Shown here: piece after piece, positions 24,901 through 32,991 of the stretch | Layout: every line of letters begins with the position of its first letter | How positions within the stretch are numbered: position 1 is the stretch's first letter | From: Spisula solida | Lineage: Eukaryota; Mollusca; Bivalvia; Venerida; Mactridae | Assembly (NCBI GenBank): GCA_947247005.1 | Contig: OX365948.1 | Coordinates: forward strand, 7,750,001-7,814,000 | Direction: 5' to 3' | DNA length: 64,000 bases | Translations under genes and position numbers: made by a program | Notes under the pieces: model-generated | The model's input: only the letters and a program-made list of their open reading frames with translations | What the model was told of the DNA's origin: nothing | Databases searched by the model: none

Positions 24901-27177
24901 ACAAACATTGTGACCAAGTTTAATAAAGGTTAGGTAAAATGTGACTTCTAGAGTGTTAACAAGTTTTTTCTTTGGTTTGACCTAGTGACCTAGTTATTGA
25001 CCCCAGGTGACCCAGTTGCAAACTTGGTCTAGATTTCATAGAGACAAAACTTTTGACCAAGTTTCATAAAGATTGGGTAAAAAAGGAGACCTCTACAGTG
25101 CTAACAAGGTTTTTCTTTGATGTGACCTTGTGACCTAGTTTTTGACCCCAGATGACCCAGTTACAAACCTGACCTAGACTTCATAGAGACAAACATTGTG
25201 AGCAAGTTTCATAAAGATTAAGTGAAAAATGTGACCTCTAGAGTGTTAACAAGGTTTTTCATTGATGTGACCTTGTTTTTTACCTAGATTTCATAGAGAC
25301 AAACATAGTGAGCAAGATTCATAAAGATTAAGTGAAAAATGTGACCAGAGTGTTAACAGTCCAATTGTTGAAGACTGACTAAGGACGCCGGACATAGGGT
25401 GATCACAATAGCTCACCTTGAGCACTTTGTGTTCAGGTGAGCTAAAAATCATTGGCTGTTTAAGGCAAACTGGCTGCTCTATTCAGGTGACCACAACTAT
25501 ATGATTGACTGTATAACCCCATTTAGACCACCTCTAAACTGAGAATACCATTGTCACTGTGTTGTTTTTGATAGTTTCATTGCATAGGTACATACTGAAG
25601 TCAGGTTTGCTGAAGTAATATACACTTAACAAGTAAACTGTTTGTATAAGTAGATATATATGTGAGTATAAATGTTTATATAAGTAGATATGTATGTGAG
25701 TATAAATGTTTATATAAGTAGATATATATGTGAGTATAAATGTTTATATAAGTAGATATGTATGTGAGTATAAATGTTTATATAAGTAGATATATATGTG
25801 AGTATAAATGTTTATATAAGTAGATATGTATGTGAGTATAAATGTTTATATAAGTAGATATATATGTGAGTATAAATGTTTGTATAAGTAGATATGTATG
25901 TGAGTATAAATGTTTATATAAGTAGATATATATGTGAGTATAAATGTTTATATAAGTAGATATGTATGTGAGTATAAATGTTTGTATAAGTAGATATATA
26001 TGTGAGTATAAATGTTTATATAAGTAGATATGTATGTGAGTATAAATGTTTGTATAAGTAGATATGTATGTGAGTATAAATGTTTATATAAGTAGATATG
26101 TATGTGAGTATAAATGTTTGTATAAGTAGATATGTATGTGAGTATAAATGTTTGTAAATTGACTTATTCAGATTATTCAAAAGACCAAATGTTTGCAAAT
26201 CACCAAATTATTCTTCAAGAACATAACACTGTCTGATATTAGGCGACAGTCGTAAATTTTGGATATTCATCAAATTTCATTTACACTGATTTTCAGTGCC
26301 TATTACTATTTTAGAAATATACATTGGAAAGTTCAGCTTATCAGATTTTTCATGAACTTGCATGTTGGATACAGCTGACTACTTCTCTATATGTAAAGGA
26401 CATGATGGAGCCATAGTCATGAATGAACATAATTTCATCTTGCAGCTCGAGAATCAAACCTGGATTAGTCAAGTGTAAGTCTAGCAGTTTACAAACTCAG
26501 CTAGTAGCCTAGTATCACTGATTGGGTTCAAATTGCCTTGCAAAAATGATAGTAAGGTGGATTACAGAACAGATTTGATACATACCCGGACAATCTGTGT
26601 GTGTTGTCGTTCTACAGCAAGATGTAATGCTGTTTGTAGGTTCACATTCTGAATGTCTAAATTAGCTTTCCTCTGCAAAACAACAACAATAATACTGTGT
26701 AATTAGATTAGGAGCAGGTATGTGATAGAAGGGGTTTGCGATTATTGCCCCTAAATGTTTCAGGATTTGGAGATGATATCCTCCAGAAGTCTAGGTATTT
26801 TCTTTGATAATTCTCATGATTCTAAGCATCCTGGCTTTTTCAAATGAGCTGAGCAAACAGGATGCATCAACCCTTGTGGACCTGTCCTGATGTTATCACT
26901 AAGCATTGAGCCACAAATAAAGTTTCAAGTACAAAATAAAGATTAAATTGAAATGATGAGAAATAAATACTTCAAAATATCAAGTTTAGCCATTTACAAC
27001 TGTTTTATAAGGTGTACGTGAAATCTACTCACATCGGAGCCAGTTCCGTGTACAAGTAACTCCGCCACTTCAACGTGATTGTTAAGTGCCGCAAGATGAA
27101 GCGCAGTATATCCATCATCCTTCTTCTCATCAATCACCCATTGTCGGGGAACTTTAGATAACAAGATACGCATGGCA
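2353..27177 (-). CDS. mib1: MIB1-type E3 ubiquitin-protein ligase mind bomb, 3' part, nine exons
   Basis: This is a spliced minus-strand gene. Its exons, in gene order, are 27177-27033, 26672-26586, 21932-21804, 18969-18788, 18479-18290, 11944-11866, 3791-3705, 3205-3102 and 2493-2353. Every intron starts GT and ends AG, and all eight junction phases agree, giving about 380 residues. Ankyrin repeats occupy roughly residues 1-175, RING1 201-235, RING2 248-282 (split between two exons), a Gln-rich stretch about 321-330, and RING3 337-369. The protein ends RILLY-stop. Domain order and sequence match animal MIB1 closely; the family ubiquitinates Delta/Jagged ligands so that they are endocytosed and activate Notch on the neighbouring cell. 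RING3, the last one, is the main catalytic RING in studied members. The 5' half (MIB/HERC2, ZZ, first ankyrins) is not in the window as far as I can see. MIB2 is less likely, because the three-RING tail and C-terminus follow MIB1. Confidence 0.96.
2746..3000. repeat. Minisatellite, ~50-bp unit x ~6, in last mib1 intron
   Basis: Units carry tggccaaccaggcat and gaccatccttaaaa, with length differences between copies. It occupies about 40% of the 608-bp last intron and ends about 100 nt from the donor at 3101. Confidence 0.85.
3102..3205 (-). CDS. mib1: mib1 exon encoding the Pro/Gln-rich linker before RING3
   Basis: Two bases plus 34 codons: [20 protein letters not shown] then [14 protein letters not shown]. 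The [11 protein letters not shown] segment is the short coiled-coil-like stretch that precedes RING3 in MIB1; the proline-rich start is not conserved. The acceptor is TTTGTAG at 3206 and the donor GTACGC at 3101, phase 0. Confidence 0.93.
3705..3791 (-). CDS. mib1: mib1 exon encoding the second half of RING2
   Basis: Two bases, 28 codons and one base: [20 protein letters not shown] then FIVCCGGN. This completes RING2 (C, then CVQC), and FIVCCGG is the MIB1 signature that follows it. The acceptor is TGTTTCAG at 3792 and the donor GTAAGC at 3704. The final C joins CG of the next exon (Pro). Confidence 0.95.
3836..4065. repeat. Dispersed repeat with AAGTTTCAT box (copy 1)
   Basis: It starts near tgtttctgttgccatagcaa, contains cacataccaagtttcataaa, and ends in a (CAGA)n-GGACAGGGG linker. 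A second copy is at 58012-58200. It is intronic in mib1, with no coding capacity seen. Confidence 0.75.
4066..4829. other. Intronic, nothing recognised
   Basis: A+T-rich mib1 intron sequence. No repeat or exon was recognised here. Confidence 0.4.
4830..5870 (+). pseudogene. Decayed DIRS/Ngaro-like retroelement fragment
   Basis: Broken pieces of one retroelement lie in order on the plus strand. A basic segment beginning [20 protein letters not shown] (from 4830) runs into stops. A zinc-knuckle-like segment around 5238-5336 reads [20 protein letters not shown] then [13 protein letters not shown], the CX5CX4CX3H type common in gag-like proteins of tyrosine-recombinase retroelements. A reverse transcriptase start around 5600-5850 has [13 protein letters not shown], then [30 protein letters not shown] and CLPFG, interrupted by several stops and at least one frame change. 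No recombinase or long repeats were seen. It sits in the mib1 intron, antisense to the gene. The family call rests on motif recall; the decay is directly visible. Confidence 0.72.
5871..6881. other. Intronic, nothing recognised
   Basis: No coding signal beyond the retroelement remnant. It may contain more of that element too decayed to read. Confidence 0.4.
6882..7240. repeat. Poly-T tract, short duplicated segment and A-rich tract
   Basis: A run of about 30 T (6882-6914) is followed by two copies of a ~60-bp segment containing gtatattggagctataat and ggaatttggataatatggga. An A-rich tract lies at 7178-7232. Related segment copies occur again at 7690-7800, suggesting one broken dispersed repeat. 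Confidence 0.6.
7241..8297. other. Intronic, only a diverged repeat segment
   Basis: Apart from the recurrence of tatattggagctataat at 7690-7800, no feature is seen. Confidence 0.4.
8298..9007. mobile_element. Non-autonomous TIR element with TA target duplication
   Basis: Perfect 15-bp inverted ends CACTCGGCAAAACTT (8298-8312) and AAGTTTTGCCGAGTG (8993-9007) are each flanked by TA. It is 710 bp. Inside are a gtgatcac-containing segment (8430-8570) that recurs at 44785-44862, and two CRE-like motifs in tgacgtcatgatgacgtaa (about 8670-8690). The minus-strand 122-codon ORF overlapping its right half has no recognisable domain and I do not call it a gene. Confidence 0.7.
9008..10431. other. Intronic, nothing recognised
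   Basis: A+T-rich intron sequence with no coding or repeat signal that I could support. Confidence 0.4.
10432..10610. mobile_element. Foldback (near-perfect palindromic) element
   Basis: The left arm gtactagttattcgtcaaaa onward (to about 10500) is repeated inverted at 10541-10605 with almost no mismatch. The centre is cctcggcttcgcctcgg. The whole 179 bp can fold into one long hairpin. There is no coding capacity; likely a foldback MITE. Confidence 0.8.
10611..11469. other. Intronic, nothing recognised
   Basis: No exon or repeat array is seen. A C9 run is at about 11152. Confidence 0.4.
11470..11585 (-). mobile_element. Possible tRNA-derived SINE head
   Basis: On the minus strand, tagcctagtgatagaggg (near 11531-11548) resembles a Pol III A box. 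About 30 nt further, aggtcttgaattctat (11497-11512) resembles a B box. Ends and tail are unclear. Confidence 0.4.
11866..11944 (-). CDS. mib1: mib1 exon encoding the first half of RING2
   Basis: 26 codons plus one base: [20 protein letters not shown] then HMCACD. This supplies the first zinc ligands of RING2 (CVVC, PCSH, C). The acceptor is GATTTCAG at 11945 and the donor GTAAGT at 11865; the last G joins GC of the next exon to give Gly. The usual CGH of the RING is CSH here. A 2.5-kb minisatellite lies 29 nt upstream of the acceptor. The exon is too short to show as a long ORF and was found by matching the phase and the family sequence. Confidence 0.95.
11974..14448. repeat. Minisatellite, 29-bp unit x ~85, abutting RING2 exon acceptor
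   Basis: The base unit, 29 bp, contains acagtagagtcaacttgttg then atgtgttat. Variants are 31 bp (gatatagtg) and 26 bp (cagtagtc, lacking gag), and A/G alternates in gtcRacttg. It ends 29 nt upstream of the acceptor of the mib1 exon at 11866-11944. No coding is expected. Confidence 0.97.
14449..15220. other. Unique intron sequence between two arrays
   Basis: The only sizeable non-repetitive part of the RING1-RING2 intron. No exon or motif was recognised. Confidence 0.5.
15221..18262. repeat. Minisatellite, 42-bp unit x ~72 with higher-order repeats, abutting RING1 exon donor
   Basis: The unit contains ttggtgacacaatcaagcac, then tctagggact and gcgctagccgcc. At 42 bp it is 14 codons, which is why open frames of 190-334 codons appear on both strands; these are artefacts. 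A shortened unit lacking 11 bp recurs at about 15918, 16789 and 17492, marking higher-order blocks of 871 and 703 bp that differ by exactly four units. The array ends 27 nt from the donor of the RING1 exon. Confidence 0.97.
18290..18479 (-). CDS. mib1: mib1 exon encoding the complete RING1 finger
   Basis: One base plus 63 codons. After [19 protein letters not shown] comes a whole [24 protein letters not shown] then [15 protein letters not shown], giving the C-C-C-H-C-C-C-C ligand set. The exon ends HVQSRTK. The acceptor is TATTGCAG at 18480 and the donor GTAAAG at 18289, phase 0. Reading on into the intron gives a stop after 17 codons ([15 protein letters not shown] and stop), so intron retention would yield a protein with RING1 only. 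A 42-bp minisatellite starts 27 nt past the donor. Confidence 0.96.
18788..18969 (-). CDS. mib1: mib1 exon (last ankyrin repeat and linker)
   Basis: 60 codons plus two bases: [20 protein letters not shown] then [20 protein letters not shown] and [20 protein letters not shown]. This is the MIB1 segment between the ankyrin domain and RING1. The acceptor is CTTCCAG at 18970; the donor GTTTGTGG at 18787 leaves AG, completed by T of the next exon to make Ser. The exon starts directly at LLMGLGT; as I recall vertebrate MIB1, about 11 residues (VDAAWEPSKNT) precede this point and are not seen here. Confidence 0.95.
19020..19260 (+). repeat. Dispersed element, ACAAGAGCCGTC type, left part
   Basis: It begins ACAAGAGCCGTCAGAGACGG, a left end with hairpin CCGTC-AGA-GACGG. 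A core follows with gagttatggttctttggcac and gaagtttcaaactg, related to the array at 31650-32440. The right end is not clear. Confidence 0.6.
19261..20130. other. Intronic, nothing recognised
   Basis: No exon, array or TIR was found. I looked here for a microexon encoding the vertebrate VDAAWEPSKNT segment and did not see one. Confidence 0.4.
20131..20616. repeat. Minisatellite, 37-bp unit x ~13 (part 1 of an interrupted array)
   Basis: The unit carries ctactgttaaatctgtccta and gattgaagaactacatg. The array is broken at 20616 by an inserted element and resumes at about 21440. Confidence 0.95.
20617..21439. mobile_element. Dispersed element with 161-bp core repeats, inserted in a minisatellite
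   Basis: Core units begin near gatttggcctataatcgaac and recur at about 20621, 20782, 20943, 21104 and 21264 (period 160-161). Each contains gtcagcaagtttgaagatga. The right end has cgcccgccaagggtgttcac, a CCCGTTTTCAACGGG hairpin and cgtataaaa. No coding is seen. Both flanks are the same 37-bp minisatellite, so it inserted into a pre-existing array. Confidence 0.85.
21440..21765. repeat. Minisatellite, 37-bp unit x ~9 (part 2), beside mib1 donor
   Basis: Same unit as 20131-20616. It ends 38 nt from the donor of the exon at 21804-21932. Confidence 0.95.
21804..21932 (-). CDS. mib1: mib1 exon (ankyrin repeat), 43 codons
   Basis: The translation runs [20 protein letters not shown] then [20 protein letters not shown] and [15 protein letters not shown] is the ankyrin motif, and [14 protein letters not shown] is a very conserved MIB1 stretch. 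The acceptor is TTTCTAG at 21933 and the donor GTACGC at 21803; the exon is phase 0 at both ends. A 37-bp minisatellite begins only 38 nt beyond the donor. Confidence 0.95.
22071..23061 (+). mobile_element. Dispersed element, 145-bp core type, complete copy
   Basis: The left end is ACAAGAGGGCCCAAAGGGCC (hairpin GGGCCC/GGGCCC) and gctcacctg. Core units follow, with gacctagtttttgacccc recurring every 145 bp exactly (22264, 22409, 22554, 22699, 22844), each with gaccaagtttcataaagatt. Then come a GACGGACGGACGG linker, GAGTGATCACAAAAGCTCAC and the right end GACAGGTGAGCTAA. No ORF; non-autonomous. The type recalls tandem-core pearl-like / Helitron-related elements described in bivalves, but this is an analogy. 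Confidence 0.88.
23062..24708. other. Intronic, nothing recognised
   Basis: A short doublet of ccaccaaaacttgcc-like sequence occurs at 23246-23332. Otherwise no repeat or exon was seen. Confidence 0.4.
24709..25445 (+). mobile_element. Dispersed element, 145-bp core type
   Basis: The left end is ACAAGAGGGCCGTTGGGCC with gcgctcacctg. About four diverged core units follow (gacctagtttttgacccc, gaccaagtttcataaagatt), then GGACGCCGGAC, GTGATCACAATAGCTCACC and the right end TTCAGGTGAGCTAAAA. Confidence 0.85.
25640..26155. repeat. Minisatellite, 34-bp unit x ~15
   Basis: The unit is tgtttatataagtagatata plus tatgtgagtataaa. In the first part, tatatatg and tatgtatg versions alternate, a 68-bp dimer period. 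It lies in a mib1 intron. Confidence 0.95.
26420..26515 (-). mobile_element. Possible tRNA-derived SINE head
   Basis: The minus strand shows tagctgagtttgtaaactgc (A-box-like, 26484-26503) and, 30 nt on, ggtttgattctcg (B-box-like, 26448-26460). No clear tail. Confidence 0.45.
26586..26672 (-). CDS. mib1: mib1 exon (ankyrin repeat), 29 codons
   Basis: Reverse-strand translation gives [20 protein letters not shown] then ERQHTQIVR, a textbook ankyrin helix pair (TALHLAV) nearly identical to vertebrate MIB1. The acceptor is TTTTGCAG just above 26672 and the donor GTATG just below 26586. It is 87 nt, phase 0 on both sides, so its loss would keep the frame but break an ankyrin repeat. Confidence 0.95.
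27033..27177 (-). CDS. mib1: mib1 exon (ankyrin repeat), first exon recognised in the window
   Basis: The exon encodes one split base plus 48 codons, starting [19 protein letters not shown] and ending LLVHGTGSD. It carries the ankyrin core [21 protein letters not shown], known from MIB1. The acceptor is TTTTCAG at 27178 and the donor GTGAGTAG at 27032, leaving in phase 0 to the next exon. Compared with vertebrate MIB1 the stretch after LLVH is a few residues longer (GTGSDRKANLD where vertebrates have a shorter QGNANLD-like joint). The first 41 bases of this exon and its acceptor are repeated three times directly upstream; see the repeat at 27178-27407. Confidence 0.95.
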
Positions 27178-27407
27178 CTGAAAATATACAATAATACACT
27201 ATCAACCATTGTCTGGGAACTTTAGATAACAAAATAAGCATGGCACTGAAAATATACAATAATACACTATCAACCATTGTCGGGAAACTTTAGATAACAA
27301 AATAGGCATGGCACTGAAAATATACAATAATACACTATCAACCATTGTCAGGGAACTTTAGATAACAAAATACGCATGGCACTGAAATATACAATAATGC
27401 ACTATCT
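27178..27407 (-). repeat. Three tandem 68-bp copies of a mib1 splice acceptor plus exon start
   Basis: The segment 27137-27204 (first 41 exon bases, acceptor and 27 intron bases) is repeated at 27205-27272, 27273-27340 and 27341-27407. Each copy keeps attttcag before tgccatgc, i.e. an apparently intact acceptor (AG at 27246, 27314 and 27382). Splicing to any of them should give a premature stop: see findings. Confidence 0.93.
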
Positions 27408-27963
27408 ACAGTCATGTCGTGTACAATGTAATATATTACGCTAAAACCTTACATAAAAGCCTCTAAAATAATTAGACAATTCAAACAATACAATCACCTC
27501 AAAACTAAGAGCACAATATGTTCAAGCCCATTCCCACTACTACTTCAATCTCAAAACTGAGACCAACTCAATAAGCAGACCAGTTTCGCAGGGTCCCAGT
27601 TCACAAATTGTCATAATGTTTTGATCAAAACATAAACTGACCATGACATCCCATCACTTAACCAACTAAGCTTGCTGGCTTTAAATGGAAATAACATGGT
27701 TGAGGGTTCAAGAACAAAATCAATCTACACTTTGAAAACATAATTTCTGTCTAGCATATAAAATTTAGTACATTACAAATTCACTGAGCTACACAATAAA
27801 CTTAACTTGTCTCTTAACAATTCCAGAAAAATATGCCACAAAATCATCAATATATGAGGGAGGTCTTCTGTGTGTTGACTTTTTGACTTAAGTCTATGAT
27901 GAAATCAAATCTCTACAAAATATCTATCACAAATACATGATTCAATAATGTGTGTTTTTCCAT
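27408..27963. other. Nothing recognised
   Basis: A+T-rich, probably mib1 intron. No exon or repeat seen. Confidence 0.4.
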
Positions 27964-28107
27964 AGGCCTAAGAAATTATATCACAAAGTACAGAGTTTTG
28001 AAATTCCCCATCATTTGGTCATTACTATACAAAGAGATCTGTATAGTAATGACCAGACGATGGGGAATTTCAAAACTCTGTATTTTGTGATACAATTGCT
28101 TAGGCCT
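27964..28107. mobile_element. Foldback element
   Basis: The left arm aggcctaagaaattatatca through gtcattactatac is repeated inverted after a very short centre (aaagagatct), ending gcttaggcct. Arms are about 68 bp with few mismatches. No coding; likely a foldback MITE. The plus-strand 86-codon ORF across it is incidental. Confidence 0.8.
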
Positions 28108-28989
28108 GTGGTTTTTCCTACAAGTCTTTCAAGCCCACGAATATATAACCATACAAAATTAACAACATTCACAAATTTAATACCCATAACATTACTAACA
28201 AAAATTTCATGAAATTATATACCAGGGTACCCCACAAAATTGCCTACAAATCCACAAAACTTAACAACTACAAAATTTGCCAACAAAATCAATAAAATTA
28301 AATACCCACATCAATGAGTGTTTTGACAGTAACAGACCCTAGAGGAAACAAAATTTTATTCTAGTGATGTGAAGTGATTGATTAAGGAACAAGGAACATG
28401 CAAATTACATCAGTAATTTACACAAGCTCTTGTAGGAGCTACTACACCTAAACTTGTTAAGCAACCAGACACAAAAACAGCTGAAAATCTCAGAACATTA
28501 CAGAGCATAAAATGTTTATTGTCTCCACGCAGTCTACATATTGACAAGGTAATTTCATTTGGAAATTGCATGAAGTTTTAACACTGTGTTAAACATCATT
28601 TACTGACACATTCTTTTTAGCATAACACAACAAAATGTCAAGTGTCTCGTGAAGTGCCAAATATATCTCATGATACATGACTTTGGATTATTATTATAGT
28701 CAGCCTCACTGGTTTGATCCTAACAGTAATATACCAATTAAGGTACTTAACCCTTTACTCCCATATACCTATGTCAATTCACACACCCATCCCATGTCTT
28801 TCATCAATTAATATCCAATTATAATTTAGTATGAGGGGGAGACAATGCGCAATGTATAAGGACTAAAACAAGACATCACGGGAGATTATTCTTGTTATTT
28901 GCCCTAAAAAGCTGCACAAGAGGTGTATACAGTGACTCTAGCTCATCTATAATCAGAACTGTTTAAGGTACATGGAGTAAATGTTAACA
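28108..28989. other. Nothing recognised
   Basis: A+T-rich, no supported feature. Confidence 0.4.
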
Positions 28990-29849
28990 CGCTCACCTGT
29001 CATAGTAGTGCATGCAAGCCCCGTGATTTGACCTAGTTCTTGACCAAATATCGCACTTGACCTAGATTTTGTTGAGATGATAATTGCAAGTTTCAGACAA
29101 ATCAAGTCAAAATTATCTCCTCTAGTGACTACATTTTATATGATTTTATATGATTTGACCCAATGACCTAGTTTTTGACCCCAGATGACCCGATATCGAA
29201 CTTGAACAAGATTTTGATGAGATGATCATTGTAACCAAGTTTCAATTATGACCTCTAGTGACTACACAATGTTTTTCAATGATTTGACCTTGTGGCCTAG
29301 TTTTTGACCCCAGATAACCCAATATGGAATTTGACCTAGTTTTTGTTGAGATAAACATTGTTATCGAGTTTCATAAAGATTAGGTAACAAGAACCATAAT
29401 GTCACAAAATACGCCCGCCAAGGGTGTTCCCATAATACGTCCGGTTTTCAAACAGGCGTATAAAAGTTATGGCCTCTAGAGACTACACAAGGTTTTTCTA
29501 TTATTTGCCCTTGTGACCTAGGTTTTGACCCTTGATGACCCAATATCGAACTTGACCTAGATTTTGTTGAGATGATCATTGTGATCGAGTTCCGTAAAGA
29601 TTAGGCCAAAATTGTGATCTATAGTGACTACACAAGGTTTTTCTATTATTTGGCATTGTGACCTAGTTTTTGACCTCAGACGACCCAATATCGAACTTGA
29701 CCTAGATTTTGTTGAGATAATCATTCTGACCAAGTTTCATTAAGATTAGGCCAAAATTGCAACCTCTAGTGTCTACAAAAGCAAATTGTTGAAGGACGGA
29801 TGATGGACGAAGAGTGATCACAAAAGCTCACTCTGTCACTGTGTGACAA
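28990..29849 (+). mobile_element. Dispersed element, 145-bp core type, with a small nested insertion
   Basis: It starts at cgctcacctgtcatagtagt (the ACAAGA cap is missing). Diverged core units run to GAGTGATCACAAAAGCTCAC. The right hairpin is damaged (gtgtgacaataag). A ~75-bp piece of another family (29391-29466) interrupts a core unit. Confidence 0.82.
29391..29466. mobile_element. Deletion derivative of the 161-bp-core family, nested
   Basis: It begins acaagaaccataatgtcaca and ends in cgcccgccaagggtgttccc, a hairpin-like ccggttttcaaacagg and cgtataaaag. The right part matches the right end of the element at 20617-21439. No core units remain. Confidence 0.7.
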
Positions 29850-31649
29850 TAAGTATATAAATATTTCAAGAGACTTTCAAAAGTAATGAGTTGTTGCTCA
29901 TAATTGGTCATTGAACTAAATACAATGGCAGCTGATGTATCTGACATTTTGCAAGAAAATGTTTCTTCTTGTTTTTGTTTCACCCACATCATCAAAGCCA
30001 TCTTCATGTTACATTTCATCATCACAATATGCATCATACATAAAAGGAAGCAAATTGCCTCAGCTGTCAGTGAAGAAAATGCATTATATTACTTAAGCCA
30101 AAACAAGATAAACACATGATGTGTTATCTTCTGTCAAAACTTGTCAATATTATACATCTACAAACATACAATATATCTAACTACATCTATAAATAGAACA
30201 TCAGATTTCAAATCAGTTCAAATATAGACAACCCATATTTATATTGGTCAACTCAGTCTAAAAATATGAGGAAAGTATAATTTGGTTTGTACATTCCCTG
30301 TTTCATTTTAACTTCTACTTCTAGACTATAATATTATCTGATACAAGAATTACTTATTTAGAGAATAAGATGATATAGTGACCTGGATGAGAATGTTTAT
30401 CTGGGGGCAGGGGGATTTATCTAGTGGTTCAGCCAAAGGTTCAACCGATAAAATCTGCAGCTGACAGCGAACATCAAATTTATCCAGTCACTTAATGAGG
30501 ACAAACAGTGACATATAATGAAAAAAATGAGAGGGGGGTGGGGGGATGGGGTAATACTTCATGAATTTTATGGTTGAACTCATGCAATCACAAAATCAAA
30601 TTCATCATCGTCAAAACATTTTCTTTATTCCTTTTGTTATTTTTTTTCTTTTGAAATAATTATGCACTGACTACAAAGTATCTCTCACAGAGATGTACAA
30701 ACAGGAACCACATGGGAAACAAATATCTGCTAATCTCAGACAACACACAGCAACAACGTTCATATGAGGCATAACTGAGCAATAAAACCCAACTGCTTCA
30801 GACTTTATACAAAGTATTTCTACAAATAGCCCCCCCCCCCTCTCAAGCAAGTTACACTTTTCCAACAATAGACGACAACTCTCGAAGCAACAATTTTTTT
30901 ATTTAATGAACAATTCAAACACAAATTGTATACTTTACATAAAGTTAAAGAATATAATTATTTGATTGCTATAACATAATGACTCGACAACTTTGTTCAT
31001 TGTACTAGTATTAAGTCACGGGTAAACAGTATTAATTGATTTTTTAGAAATGCGCTAAATAATGCCTATTTACCAAAGTTTATGAAATTTAATGGCCCAC
31101 ATGTATAAAAGATTTTACAGCCTCAAAGTCTGGAATGATAAAAGACTATTTTCATTACTAGATAGACTGGGTTTATTTTTAAGCCTAACATTAAACACCA
31201 GGAGTCAAAATAATATAAGATAGACAACCAGTCAGATTATTAAAATGTATTCTGAAATTAGGAAGAAAGTGGAACATAAAATAAGAGGAATAACCTAAAT
31301 TGACCCCGGATGACCTTAAGTGACCATGAACAGCCTCTAATGATCCTCAGTAACCTAGTGACCTTAACTATACACAACCATGGACAGAAATACAAATGAA
31401 GCCAAGGAAACTCCTGGAGTGAATACATGTACACAAGATGTTGCCAGCTACTGTCAATCATGTTATATCCACTCAATCTTTATTTCAGCAACATACTTTT
31501 TGTGGATTTATGACTTTGCATTGAATTTGATTTGGTTCCATGACAGATTTCAAATTACAAAAAGTATATTTACGCAGATTAAGGAACTCACAAGTTCAAT
31601 AGATGGAAATTGATAGGAAATTACATCACGGGAAATATCATAACTTCTT
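29850..31649. other. Nothing recognised apart from a G-rich tract
   Basis: A G-rich run gaggggggtggggggatggg (about 30531-30551) could form a G-quadruplex. A C10 run is at about 30831. No coding signal was seen. Confidence 0.4.
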
Positions 31650-32440
31650 TGGTTAAAGAGAAATAATTCAAGAATGATACCAGTTAAAGGGAATTAATTC
31701 AAGAATGATACCAGCTAGAGTTATGTTTCTTAGTCACAGCACTTCTCAAAGATGCTATCTACTTATATTTAAAGTTTCTAGTCAATTAATTGAATACTTA
31801 TGAGGTTATGCTCTGGAAAAATAATCTTCTAAAACTAAACAAAGGGAGATAATTTCAAAACTGGGCTATATTATAGAGTTATGGTACTTGGTTACTGCAC
31901 TAGTTACTAGTTGCCATCTATTTTCATATATCAAGTTTAAAGTCAATACCTCAAATAGTTTTTGACAAGAAGTTATCTTAAAATTAAATAAGGGAGATAA
32001 TTACAAAACTGAACTACATACAGTTATGGTTCTTGGTCACTGCACTTCTTCTAGTTGCCTACTATTCATATATCAAGTTTCAAAACAATATCTTAAATAG
32101 TTTTCGAGTTATGCTCTGAACCAAAATTATATTAAAATTATATAAAGGGAGATAATTTCAAAGCGGGACTACATAGAGTTATGGTTCTTGGTCACTGTAC
32201 TTCTCCTAGTTGCCATCTATTCATATATAAAGTTTCAAATCAATACATATAGTTTTTAAGTTATGCTCTGGACAAAAAAATATTTTAAAATTAAACAAGG
32301 GGAGATAATTTCAAAACTTGGCCATATAGAGTTATGGTTCTTGGTCACTCCCAGTTGCCATCTATTCAAATACCAAGTTTCAAGTCAATACCTGGATTAG
32401 TTTTAGAGTTTTACAAAAATTCTATATAATACATAAATAC
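31650..32440. repeat. Array of ~150-bp diverged units with gagttatggttcttggtcac
   Basis: About five units share agagttatggttcttggtca, gttgccatctattcatatat, caagtttcaagtcaatacc, and a gggagataatttcaaaa segment. They recur at about 31713, 31876, 32020, 32173 and 32327. Related to the core at 19100. No end caps seen. Confidence 0.8.
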
Positions 32441-32991
32441 CAGTTTTTCCAACAACTATAGAACTGTATTTGAATGTATTATAATAAGAATTCTAGTCAT
32501 CCACAAAGTCCTACAATCATCATAACTTCTCAAAGAAAGACAGGAATTTTATGACAAGTCAAGCCATTTAGCAAACATTTAATCTACATACATAGCCCTG
32601 TTTCCAATTAATGAATCTAATTACGCACATCTGCAGACTGACATCCAACAGAGAGAAAGAGAGATGGAGAGAGGACTGTGTTTGTGTCATATGTCCTTGT
32701 ATAAATACAGTACTGTGCTCTTTGGATCTCCTTGTTCACTCCTTTGACCTATAGATTCTTGCTGACAGAGAGTTGAGAAACAATCCAAATCTTCGAATTG
32801 TATCTTTACATTGTTCTTCCATTTTATTCAGTCATATGGAGATCATACCGGTCATATGATTCTGACACCAGGCGAATTACAATAACTAGTTGTGTTTTTT
32901 GAATGGGCTATATAAGTTACATGATCAGGGCAGACTTACAGCTATGATGTAAAGTAAAGTACCGTGAGTTAAAGTCTATTTTCACTTTTCT
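32441..32991. other. Nothing recognised
   Basis: A short GA-rich tract (gagagaaagagagatggaga) lies near 32650. No coding signal seen. Confidence 0.4.
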
